Positions 23,077 to 32,565 of a stretch of 64,000 bases of DNA are shown piece after piece (position 1 is the stretch's first letter; each line of letters begins with the position of its first letter). The notes below the pieces were generated by a model, which worked only from the letters and a program-made list of their open reading frames with translations, was not told where the DNA came from and made no database searches. Source of the DNA: Emmonsiellopsis sp. PD_33 (taxonomy: Eukaryota; Ascomycota; Eurotiomycetes; Onygenales; Ajellomycetaceae); the NCBI GenBank assembly GCA_032988165.1, contig JANTQF010000026.1, positions 62,001 through 126,000 on the forward strand. The letters run 5' to 3'. Both the position numbers and the translations under genes were made by a program.

Positions 23077-23159
23077 GGCCGAGTGGTGTAGTTGGTTATC
23101 ACGTTTCGTTAACATTGTTAGCGCCGAAAAGGTCCTGAGTTCGAGTCTCAGCTTGGTCA
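23077..23159 (+). tRNA. tRNA-Val (anticodon AAC) with 9-nt intron
   Basis: Cloverleaf: acceptor GGCCGAG pairs with CTTGGTC (two G-U pairs), with discriminator A at 23159. D stem GTG/CAC; anticodon stem TTTCG/CGAAA; T stem CTGAG/CTCAG with loop TTCGAGT. The anticodon loop reads TTAACA before an interruption at about 23115-23123. Removing nine bases there leaves loop TTAACAC, the usual tRNA-Val(AAC) loop, and 74 nt in total. The intron sits one base 3' of the anticodon, the canonical place. A run of T follows at about 23165, fitting a Pol III terminator. Confidence 0.87.
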
Positions 23160-23678
23160 TTTATCTTTTTTGTTTTTATTTTTTTGGAACTTCAGACTAG
23201 ATAAAGCTTACTTTATCCGATGTCTTTCTTTTTCTTTCTTTCTGCTAGTATCTTTCCATCATCTACTCTACGACAAGTCTCCCTTTGTCAAGCTCTGATA
23301 TTCATTGTTGCCACAGTATCCGAAGCCCCTTTTTCTATCTCACAGTATCTGGAAGGCCCAAGTGTGTACTGACTGAAACCAAGCCGGCATTCTGGAAACA
23401 CCTTGAACACTACGCCATCACGTAGTATATTGCTTCTAGAAAATTATGTGGCCCAAGATGTGTGTTATTGTCCCAGGGTGTCTGGCTATATATACCTCTG
23501 GTATATTGCCCTTCTGTCCGAAAATATCTTGATTAACCCACGCCGTGCATATTGATATTCGAATATCTACCTCAGCATCGCAACAATCTATTCATCTCCT
23601 TTGGCGATATTCCCTTTTCCCAACTTCTTAATCACGCATCCAACGAATTCACCACCCACATAAATACAAAGTCTTGCC
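23160..23678. other. intergenic stretch, promoter side of proline-rich gene
   Basis: T-rich Pol III terminator sequence first, then ordinary promoter-like DNA. No further gene was supported. Confidence 0.35.
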
Positions 23679-24674
23679 ATGCCACCCCTCCTTCCACCAA
23701 ACGGGTCTCCTCCACCTTCCCCACCGCCGCCACCGCCTCCTCCTCCTCCCAATACGCCAACCCGTAACGGTGAACAGAACTCATCACCCGCCAACCCACC
23801 AGCGAACCAGAACATGGCGCAACCCCCTAGCTACGCCGAAGCCATGCCAGTAGACCCTAGAGTCAGCAACCCTCCCGGCCCAACCCAGCTGGTGAACAAC
23901 AACAACTACCAGCCCCCTATCCCGGCCCCGGCCCAACCCCCCGCAGGTCCCCCCGCCATAGTCCAGTCGGCCTATATCCGCCAGCTAGAATTCCACTGCC
24001 TCTCCGCGGCCCAGCGCTTCTGGCAAACCCACCGTCCCCAGCCGATCCTCCGCCTCCTCTATCCCAACCCCACCAAGCCGGCACATCACTACCGCCCGGG
24101 TAATTTCTGGCAGGCAGCCGATCTATCCACGCACCCTGCCTTTCGCGATCTGGAGCAGCCGATTTCCGCATTGTTACGACAGATTTCTGCGAAAATTGAG
24201 CGCGAGGATGGGGCGCGCACGTTGCGCGATTTTCTGAGCCGGATTGCGGATCTGGATTGGGAGATTGTTGTGAAGAAGCGGGCGGAGATGGCTCAGCAGC
24301 AGCAGCAGCAGACTCAGGGGGGGGTTATGATGGCTAATGGCAATTCTGGTCCTGTCCCATCGCACTCCACGTCGACCTCGACTACGACTAGCAATGGTGG
24401 CCCCAACAACAACTACGAGACACATCCGTACCCGGCACAATTCACGAACATCATGCGTCTCCGGGATCTACATCAGTCATGCGAGATCGTGATGAAAGCT
24501 GTCGGCAGAGCGAATAACTTGGGCAATGTGGATGGGCAGGCGCTTCTGAGCCCAATGGAGTTTAGGGCGACAATTGTGGCTGCGGGGCAGTTTGTGAGTA
24601 TACTTGATGGAGCAATTGAGCGGCGTGCTGTTGGGGAGGTTTGGGAGAAATTTGTCAGGGAGCGTATGTTGTGA
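23679..24674 (+). CDS. proline-rich protein with PPxY motif, unknown function
   Basis: Single exon, 331 aa. The first 100 residues are dominated by Pro and include a run of ten Pro. A PPSY motif at residues 49-52 is a ligand for WW domains of HECT ligases such as Rsp5/HulA. From about residue 105 a folded, probably helical domain begins (YIRQLEFHCLSAAQRFWQTH). It includes HYRPGNFWQAADLSTHPAFR and a helix with LRQISAKIEREDGARTLRDF. After a Gln/Ser/Thr/Asn-rich linker a second helical part starts at FTNIMRLRDLHQSCEIVMKA. I do not recognise the family. Codon use and the clean start and stop support a real gene. Confidence 0.75.
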   Translation: MPPLLPPNGSPPPSPPPPPPPPPPNTPTRNGEQNSSPANPPANQNMAQPPSYAEAMPVDPRVSNPPGPTQLVNNNNYQPPIPAPAQPPAGPPAIVQSAYIRQLEFHCLSAAQRFWQTHRPQPILRLLYPNPTKPAHHYRPGNFWQAADLSTHPAFRDLEQPISALLRQISAKIEREDGARTLRDFLSRIADLDWEIVVKKRAEMAQQQQQQTQGGVMMANGNSGPVPSHSTSTSTTTSNGGPNNNYETHPYPAQFTNIMRLRDLHQSCEIVMKAVGRANNLGNVDGQALLSPMEFRATIVAAGQFVSILDGAIERRAVGEVWEKFVRERML

Positions 24675-25129
24675 TTTTGTTGAGAGGGATACGGTGATGG
24701 GCTGGTTTTGATTGGATTGGATTGGATTGGGGGAGTTTCCTTTGTATGGGTGTTTGGGAAATCTTTTTTTTTTTCTTTTGGTTGGATGTTTGGGATTGGG
24801 AATCTGGGATGGTAAATGGATTTATTGGGTTTTTTATGTCACTTTGATAGATGTTAGGTAGATCAGTAAATGATATGGTTTATTTCAGGGTATTTTGAAT
24901 ATTCAATGGGTGTTGTGTTCGCGGGTAACCTTTGGTTGAAGGGATTATATATATATCTGAACTTCCTTGGCTCTGTTCACTTTAACCTCACTCACACACC
25001 ACCACAATAACAATTTCCCACCAAGTACAAAAACCTTTCCCCAGGTTTAATTTTGTTGTTAGATGGTCGCAGTTGACGTATGAACACCAAGTCAATTACA
25101 CACAGCCAGGTCCCGTCGTCGGAGCTTCA
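24675..25129. other. intergenic stretch with TATA-like sequence
   Basis: 3' flank of the proline-rich gene with ATTGG repeats near 24710-24730. A TATA-rich run follows near 24946-24956 and a CT/CA-rich leader near 24975-25040, which look like a promoter for a gene starting near 25.06-25.13 kb. Confidence 0.35.
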
Positions 25130-25421
25130 ATGCCCGGTTCAGTTGGCCACCAATTGCCCATAGTACCACCCTCATCCCAGACAATATCCAACACATCGAC
25201 AGGGACGGGGAAGCGGGATAGAATTACGGCTTTGCTTGGTATGTCTTGCAGTCTCGCCAAATATATGATATATTTATATATTTACAGGACCGCTGCCTGT
25301 CTCTCGTGCAGCTTTGAGCAGTCTCCGCCCACAAGCCGAGCCGCTCGATGAACCAACCCCTTCAGAGCCCGAGGACTGTCATGTCAATTACTCTCTATTT
25401 CCCTTAATTCCATCTTGCTGA
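25130..25421 (+). CDS. possible small two-exon gene, unknown
   Basis: Exons 25130-25238 and 25288-25421 would give an 80-aa protein starting MPGSVGHQLPIVPPSSQTIS and ending CHVNYSLFPLIPSC. The intron is 49 nt with GTATGT and TTTACAG ends, and a frame break falls exactly across it. A promoter-like region precedes it. A nearer ATG at 25063 opens only a six-codon frame, so the true start is uncertain and another upstream exon may exist. No family recognised. Confidence 0.3.
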
Positions 25422-26201
25422 ACGCTGTTTGATCTAGCTAACTCGGACAGTGACCCTTGTCCGGTGGAACGGAAGCGAGGTTGCGGATGTTTATTTAGAC
25501 GATAGACCAAGCAACATATGTGGATTGATCCCCTAGGATGGGATGGATTCCTCAGACCATATCATTATCAGGCCCAGCCGCGTTCCATCGCTTGGCAGAA
25601 TATCGATCTCATCATAAGGGAGCCTTAGGGAGGGGCTCGAAGGAGCTTTAATTATCATCCAGCAAGTGGTCTAGATTGGTTAGCTGGTTAACCAGGAGCG
25701 GGCCACCCCCCACCAAACAGGCCACGCGAAAAGCGAAACATTCCCATGTCAAAGTCTCATCCCGCCGGACAGTTGACTGCTAATCGCCTATCAACTAAGC
25801 CTAAATACGGCAAGATCCAGGAACGGCTACAGCCTACATGCGCCCACGATCCCCCTGATGAGCGCTTACGCACTGGGCAATTAATATCGGCAACAACAAT
25901 CTGGAATATATCGAGATATTCTAAGGGAATATCCTCGATATTAAACCTGGATTTATTAATTGCATCCACTTTGAATTCCCGGAAATCCTCCCATTACAGT
26001 GTCTCGCCCCTGGGCTGTTGCAACGTACCGACATTTTACTCCACTATGGGCCGGCCGAGGGCACTGCTCCTCCCCGGAAGCCGCTAGAACATCAACAGTC
26101 GGCTAGCCGTTTTATTATGCTCATGGAATGGGAAACCTATATGAAGCGTGGATCGCCGCCTGTCATGTCATGGGCTCCACGTTTCCATCTATTTCCCCAC
26201 G
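25422..26201. other. intergenic stretch upstream of the FAD oxidase gene
   Basis: No supported gene. Moderate GC content and no repeats noted; presumably the promoter of the oxidase gene. Confidence 0.35.
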
Positions 26202-28309
26202 ATGGGTTTCCTCTCGCGCTCGGCACTGCTGCCGCTAGGCTTTGGTTTACTGGCCATTGCCTCCCCTCTCGCTGGAAACAACGAGGCCGGAATACTCGTG
26301 AAGCGCCAGGATGGTTCATACAGCTGTAAATGCTATGAGGGCGATGAGTGCTGGCCGTCTGAGGAGGCTTGGAGCGAACTGAGCACTGCCGTAGGCGACC
26401 GGCTGCACAAGGTCGTTCCTGTCGCAGCCGTCTGCTATAACGAGTTCGAAGGGACGGCTACTTACGATGCTGCTAAGTGTGCGGACGTCACTGCAAATTA
26501 CAACAGTGAGCAATGGCAGTACGTACCGTTTCGATATCCTCCAGCTTGACACGACCAGCTAATGAAGCTCCCATCTCAGAACGGACCAGCAGGTGTCCCT
26601 TCTCTGGAACTATTGGACCAACGTGACGTGCCCTCCCACCGACACCCCAGAGGCCTCTTGCACCCTGGGCTACTCACCGGAATATGTCATCATGGCCGAA
26701 ACCACCGACGATATCAAGGCCGGCATCGATTTTGCGCGTGAAAACAACATCCGCCTCCTTATCCGCAATACCGGACACGACTTCCTTGGGCGGTCGACTG
26801 GTTACGGCGCGCTGGCTATCAATACGCATAGTTTCAAGGATGTCGAGTTTATTAAAAAGTATACCAGCGCCGACGGTAGCTACGAAGGTCGGGCGGTCAA
26901 GATTGGCGCTGGCGTCCAGGCTCGCGACCTTTATACTCTGGCTAATAAGCAGAAGCCGGCACAGGTTGTAGTTGGAGGAGAGTGCCCTGTAAGTAGTGAT
27001 TCTTCGCTCGGTTTAACGATTTAGATCTGACGTGCTGGGTCAATTGCTCTCTAGACTGTCGGCCTTGCTGGTGGCTACGTACAGGGCGGAGGCCACGGTC
27101 CATTGTCCACGATTTATGGAATGGGTAAGTCCTATCTATCATCGAGGCCCACTTGCGTACATCTAGATATTGACTGTCTCGATAGCCGCGGACCAAGCCT
27201 TGGAATTCGAAGTGATAACCGCGGACGGCGAGTATGTAACTGCCAACGGTGCTGAAAACTCCGATCTCTTCTGGGCCCTCAAGGGCGGAGGGCCATCCAC
27301 ATTTGCCGCGGTTCTCTCGGTCACCCTCAAGACCTTCAACGATGCCAAAGCAGCGGGCTTCATCATGAACCTCAATGACACGCATACCACGGACCAGGAC
27401 CTCTTCTGGAAGGGCGTCGAGATCTTCCACTCCTACTCCAACCACTGGATCGAGAACGGCATGATGGTGTATTGGGAAATCATGAACGGGAACATCTTCC
27501 GCGTACACCCTGCCGTTGCGCCTGGTATTAATAAGACTCAGCTCGAGAAGCTTGCCCAGCCCGTTCTGGACGAGCTAGATGCAGCGGGCATTCCGTATGA
27601 CTTCGCCGTTAAGGGTTTCAAGTCGTTTTATGACCTATACATCGACATGTTCGAGGACGAGCCAGTGCCGCAATCCGCACTTGTGGGTGGGCGTATTTTC
27701 GCAAAGACCGACATTGAAGCACACAATAAGGAGATTGTCCAGGGGTACCGAACTGGATTTGCGGGCGGTGCGATGTTCTATATTGGTCACGTCATGGGCC
27801 CTGGCGAGGGAAATCCCGATGCTGATAACGCTGTATGCACCTCCCTCCCTCCCTATTGAATACGATTCTAGAGATTCGTCCGCTAACAAAGAACGCACAC
27901 CCGTAGATCCACCCTACCTGGCGCCAGGCCTCCACGTTCACCATCAGCTCCCTCACCGTTCCAGTCGGCGCTAGCCAGGCAGAGAAGGCCGAGTTGCAGG
28001 ATTACCTCACCAACGTCGCAGATGCCGCATTGAGGGATGCATCGCCTGATGGCGCTGCCTATGTCAATGAGGTATATCTCCCGTTTGTAACTTTCAGGAT
28101 GGAGAGTATCAGTCGCTAACTTTCCTTTTTTTTAGGGCAACCTCGAAGAACCCAACTGGCAAGAAGCGTTCTGGGGTTCCAAGTACGCGCGCCTGAAGGA
28201 GCTGAAGGAGAAGTGGGATCCGGGACATGTCTTTTATGCCCGCACGACGCCTGGCACGGAGGACTGGGAGGTTATTGATGATAATACGCGGTTGTGTAAG
28301 AAGGTGTAG
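26202..28309 (+). CDS. secreted FAD-linked oxidoreductase, berberine-bridge type
   Basis: Exons 26202-26518, 26580-26988, 27055-27124, 27186-27832, 27907-28071 and 28136-28309 give 593 aa. An N-terminal signal peptide is clear (SALLPLGFGLLAIASPLAG), so the enzyme enters the secretory pathway. A PCMH-type FAD domain follows, with RNTGHDFLGRSTGYGAL carrying the His (172) of 8-alpha linkage. VVGGECPTVGLAGG carries a Cys (241) in place for the second covalent bond to FAD. The BBE C-terminal region includes NLEEPNWQEAFWGSKYARLK and KEKWDPGHVFYARTTPG. Family members oxidise alcohols, sugars or alkaloid intermediates; the substrate is unknown here. No biosynthetic partners flank it. Confidence 0.9.
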
Positions 28310-28537
28310 ATCCGGCGAGGTGGGGGTTGTGGATATATATATTGCAGTGTGTTGAATTTGTAGATAGAGTGACTGCACATACCTTGTAGATGTGGTGTTT
28401 AGTTTGTTAATATCATGTTCTCCCTCTCTTTTGCCCCTGACTTCTTTTGGTGTGGATGGCGTTCGATTTTGGGGATATTCTCCAACGCCCTTCTCGGTTA
28501 TAATTCAGCCAAGGCCTAGCCCGTACATCAAATACCA

Positions 28538-28609
28538 TCCCATATGGTGTAGTGGCTAACATCAGCGTCTCTCACACGCTAGCCGGGGGTTCGATTCCCC
28601 CTATGGGAG
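28538..28609 (+). tRNA. tRNA-Glu (anticodon CTC)
   Basis: A 72-nt cloverleaf without intron. Acceptor TCCCATA pairs with TATGGGA, discriminator G. Anticodon stem AGCGT/ACGCT encloses loop CTCTCAC with anticodon CTC. T stem GGGGG/CCCCC has loop TTCGATT. Followed by a run of T (TTTCTTTTTTC) as Pol III terminator. It lies between the oxidase and GST 3' ends. Confidence 0.93.
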
Positions 28610-28752
28610 TTTCTTTTTTCTTTTTTATCTTTTTATATCGCAAAGCCCAATAACAACCACCATAAAAAGGCTTTTTTTTTCAAAAAAAGAATTCACTAAC
28701 AGCTCAAATTATCTCATCATATCATACATCCGAAACAAAAAAAACAAAACCC

Positions 28753-29608
28753 TCACTTCGCCGCATCCGCCTTCATCCCCGCCTGCACCCACTCCCTCGC
28801 CTTCGCCGCCTCCCTCTCCGTCGCCTCCTGATCCCTCAGGCGCTCCTTAATAGTATGCGGACTAGGAACATGCCTCCCCCTCTCCACCGCGGGCCTCTGC
28901 AACATCCTCTCCTCCCACTCCTTCAAATGCGGGAACTCCTCAATATCCACCCCGCTCCACCCCGCCGCCGCCACCCACCCCCAATGCGCCACATCCGCAA
29001 TCGACACATGCTCACCAACCAAATACCCGGACTTGGACGCCGCCAACTGCTTATCCAACACCCCATACAACCGCCTCGTCTCATTCACGTACCGGTTAAC
29101 CCCGTACTCGATGCGCTGCGGCGCGTAGCGCAGGAAGTGGTTCGCCTGGCCCTGCATGGGCCCCACGCCGGCGTTCTGGAAGAAGAGCCAGTTGATCACT
29201 TCGTGGTACTCGCGCGTGCCGCGCGGGTAGGAGAGGAGGTGGGTGGGGTCGTAGGTGTCGGTGAGGTATTGGAGGATGGAGCCGGATTCGAAGAGGGAGA
29301 TGGGCTGCCCGTCCGTGAAGGTGTCGGTTAGGGCGGGGATGCGGCCGTTGGGGTTGATGGAGAGGAACCAGGGCTCTTTTTGGGTGTTTTTGCTGATGTC
29401 GATGGGGACGACTTTGTAGGGGAGGCTGGGGGGGAGTTGGGTTAGTATATGTGTGTGTGTGTGGGGGTGGATGGGCTTACCCGAGCTCCTCGAGGGCGAT
29501 GGAGATCTTGATGCCATTGGGCGTCTGGGTGGTGTAGAGGGTGATGTCGGGGGTTTTTTGGGCTGCCATTGTGAGATGTCGGGCGTGTGCCGCGAGTCGC
29601 TGCAACAT
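28753..29608 (-). CDS. Ure2-like glutathione S-transferase
   Basis: Exons 29608-29481 and 29425-28753 give 266 aa; starting at the second Met (29569) gives 253 aa. The thioredoxin-fold N domain reads ITLYTTQTPNGIKISIALEE, joined across the 55-nt intron to GLPYKVVPIDIS. It is followed by NPNGRIPALTD and the GSH-contact segment LFESGSILQYLTDTYDP. The helical C domain includes NWLFFQNAGVGPMQGQANHF and VGEHVSIADVAHWGWVAAAG. This is the fungal Ure2p-like class used in detoxification and peroxide resistance. The prion-type Asn/Gln N domain of yeast Ure2 is absent. The longer start adds MLQRLAAHARHLT, a basic amphipathic stretch that may target mitochondria. Confidence 0.9.
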
Positions 29609-30520
29609 ACAAAAGGTGGGCGATGAGTTGAGTATAGGATTGTGATGGCTAACTGAGATCCAGGTAGGTGCTGGGAAGTAGAGCCTGATGGTACTGCAAA
29701 AGAGTTCGGAATGGAACCAAACACTGGCCCCCTTTATATACTCCGAGACTCACACAGCGGGGAACCAAGCAGCCCGTACGTATAGATTTATAAGCGCTCC
29801 GTATCCACGTCGATGGCGATATCTAGTTACCGGGTCTCAAATTCGCAATTAGTTTACTAAATCACGAATTAAGCTTTAATGAACAAACGCCAGCCAGTTC
29901 GTATCAATGAACCCCGCACGATGGCATGAGGGCTCGGCCTACAATTAATAATCATCCCGAGGAGTAGTCAGCCTTTATAAATTAAATTCTTCCTCCTGCG
30001 GTCTTATTTACTGTTAAGCATCTGACATTTGCGGGTACATAGATCAATAATCGGGAAATTCTGCTGTTTGAACTTGGGGGTGGGCTTATGACGTAATAGG
30101 GCGGAATGTCCACGTTTGATTTCGTTCCGCCGATGATAGATTCAAGAGATCATTGCTTTAAAATAGTATGGCATTACATTACCACTTCACTATCTCAATC
30201 AACTATATGCGAATACGTTGAAATGGCCCGAAATTCATTATCCATTCCTCGCCTGCTGTGCTGTCAAAATGGGGTATCATATCCGATAGCCAAATAAACG
30301 ACAACATGAAAAATGACAGGGGATATCCAAGATAAGACAAGACAAGACAATCCAATCCAACCCGAAGGTACATGCATAGATAGATAGAAATTGGTAATCA
30401 AGACTTACCCCTCCCCTGTAAAAAAAAAAAAAAATCATCCAAAGACCAAGAAAAAGTTCCCCCAGATCAAAACTCCCCAAACACCCAGCACAGGGGACGA
30501 AATTCCAAAGAATAAACACG
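29609..30520. other. intergenic stretch, GST promoter and lipase 3' flank
   Basis: No supported gene. AT-rich from 29800 to 30300, with a short GACAA-type repeat near 30335-30350 and an A run near 30420-30434. Confidence 0.4.
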
Positions 30521-31100
30521 TCACCCAACTAGCTCTTCACCACCATTATTCCAGGGCCACCTCCATCTCCACCTCCACGTCCCCTTCCCCTTCGAAGGCC
30601 TATCCCCCCCTCCGCCCCCCCACCCCGGCACCGACGGTAGACAAACCCCCAACCGCCAAAAATAATCCCGATGCGCGAACAGCAGCTCCCACAGCCTGAA
30701 GCGATGAGGGACAGGATTCCACTGCATCAAGCGCTGGTCCTCGTGGTGCATTACCCCTATCGGCCGTTGCCCTGATGATCGCTGGATAGATGGCTCCTCT
30801 AAACCATCCATGTCCGGCTGCTGCTGTACCGCCAACGACGCCGCCAACGCTCGAAACCCCAAACCCTTCTGATCCTCAAGCTCCGCACCAAAACTACACC
30901 CCGGATCCTCATCACCGACACAATGCCTCAAATCGCCAACGGCAGGCGGCACATCCGGTTTCGAAATGAATATCTCCCCCGCATGCGGCCGATACCCCCA
31001 CTCCGTCAGCGGGAGGAGAGGGACAGGGTCATTAACGTGCGTGACGCGCCGGTATGAAAGTCCACGAATACTGCCGCTCATGGGACCCGACTCCTCCGGA

Positions 31101-31138
<38 letters not shown>

Positions 31139-32047
31139 CCCATTCAATCGAAAAACCCGATCAAAGTACTCTATAAACCCCGAATTCCCAACCCGCGGCT
31201 CCCCAAACGTCGTCACCTGCGGCTCCCACCCACGAACCGCAAACTCCACACCGGCCAGCGCCGCGACCGCGCCGCCTAGCGAGTGTCCTGCCAGCACGAG
31301 CTGGTACGCGGGATACTGCGCCATGGTCCTTGTTAGGTGTGGTAGTAGCTTGGAGCGCGCGTTTAGCCAGGACTCCATGAAGCCGGCGTGCACGGTGCAG
31401 TTTGTGCAGGTGTGTTGGTCTGGGTCTCGGTCTGGGTCTGTGGGGTTGGGGTTGGGGTTGGGGGCTGGGTAAGGGGTGTAGACTTGCGGGATGGCGGAGA
31501 GGTCGACGATGGTGTTTGCGATGGAGTAGGTGCCGCGGAATCCGAGGATGATGCGTTTGGGGTTTGGCGGGTGGGAGAGGGCGAGGAAGCCGCAGGAGTC
31601 GGAGAGGAGGGGGCCGGTGTTCCAGGTCTGGTAGTTGATGGTTAGTGGATAGGTAGTGGTCGGTATGTAAATTAAATATTCGGTAGCTGTAGGTGTATTT
31701 TTGATATCCCACGGAATAGCTCCTAATAGAGGGCTGCTGATTTTGAAAGATAGTAGACATACCGTAACCAGCTCGAACCCTTCGAATTCATGGCACCTCC
31801 CTATACAACGGAATGGCTTGTAAACCCCCGTCGTCCCTACGCAATACGTGATATCAACAAGCCGCGATAGCTCCTCCAGAGAAGCGAAGAGCTCCTTGGA
31901 GACCTTGCGTTCCTCATCTGCATAGGTAGTACGATCCAAGGGGCCATCATGACTGTCAGCACCGGGCCGTGCTTCGGGAAGAGCCGTAGCGCGGATGGCG
32001 TGGAGAAACGCGGAGAAGATAAGGATAAGGAAGGATGATGACTTCAT
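30521..32047 (-). CDS. secreted class 3 triacylglycerol lipase/esterase
   Basis: Exons 32047-31763 and 31627-30521 give 463 aa. It opens with a signal peptide (FLILIFSAFLHAIRATALPE). The class 3 lipase core includes ITYCVG, GFELVT joined to TWNTGPLLSDSCGFLALSH, and the oxyanion strand IILGFRGTYS. The nucleophile elbow is LVLAGHSLGGAVAALAG with Ser near residue 211. THVNDPVPLLPLTEWGYRPH holds candidate catalytic Asp and His. A run of 13 Ser separates core strands. The C-terminal extension is basic and Trp-rich (WRWRWRWPWNN). The 135-nt intron is a stop-free multiple of three; removing it restores the conserved lipase junction. Likely an extracellular lipid or ester hydrolase. Confidence 0.87.
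31101..31139. repeat. (GAT)13 microsatellite coding poly-Ser in the lipase
   Basis: Thirteen uninterrupted GAT units on the plus strand, read on the minus strand as thirteen TCA serine codons within the lipase domain. Uninterrupted units suggest recent slippage. Confidence 0.9.
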
Positions 32048-32565
32048 CGGGATGGAGGCTGGAGCATTATGGGTTGGTCTGGGGTGCTGGATTAACTAGA
32101 TCGGATGGCTTGGCATTGTGCTGGTAGTTAATGACGGAGGAATTAATATTTGTATTGCATGAGCATCTGGGGATTTGCTCGTTTCCCCGTCGTGGTCATT
32201 CTGTTGCTTTGCGATCAGAAGGAAGTTCACGCGACAGTTTTGGAGAGACAATCGGGTCATGTGACCGGGGTGACCCTAATTGACTAACCCTGAGATGAGC
32301 TTTGTAGATAACTTAACAGTAAAAACCAATAACTAATGCTAGATATAAATATGGATATGTAGATTGCTGTATCTTGAAGAATTGCTAAACAGAAGCCGAA
32401 AGAAGATAATGGCGAGATACTAGGGGCGGCTAAATGCTGAAACCCATGGATGAACCAGCTCCATTCCCCCAAAAACTAACACATCCACCGCTCATATCCA
32501 AAAGATCAATATATATCTCAGAACGATACTCCAAAAAGCTCCTCTCAAACAACTGACTCGCCTAC
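32048..32565. other. intergenic stretch, lipase promoter
   Basis: Between the lipase start and the stop of the WW/PhoD gene, both on the minus strand. No gene seen. Confidence 0.4.

Noticed and set aside
26202..32047. Secondary-metabolite cluster formed by oxidase, GST and lipase
   Set aside because: No backbone synthase, transporter or regulator is present, and a tRNA and ordinary spacing separate the genes.
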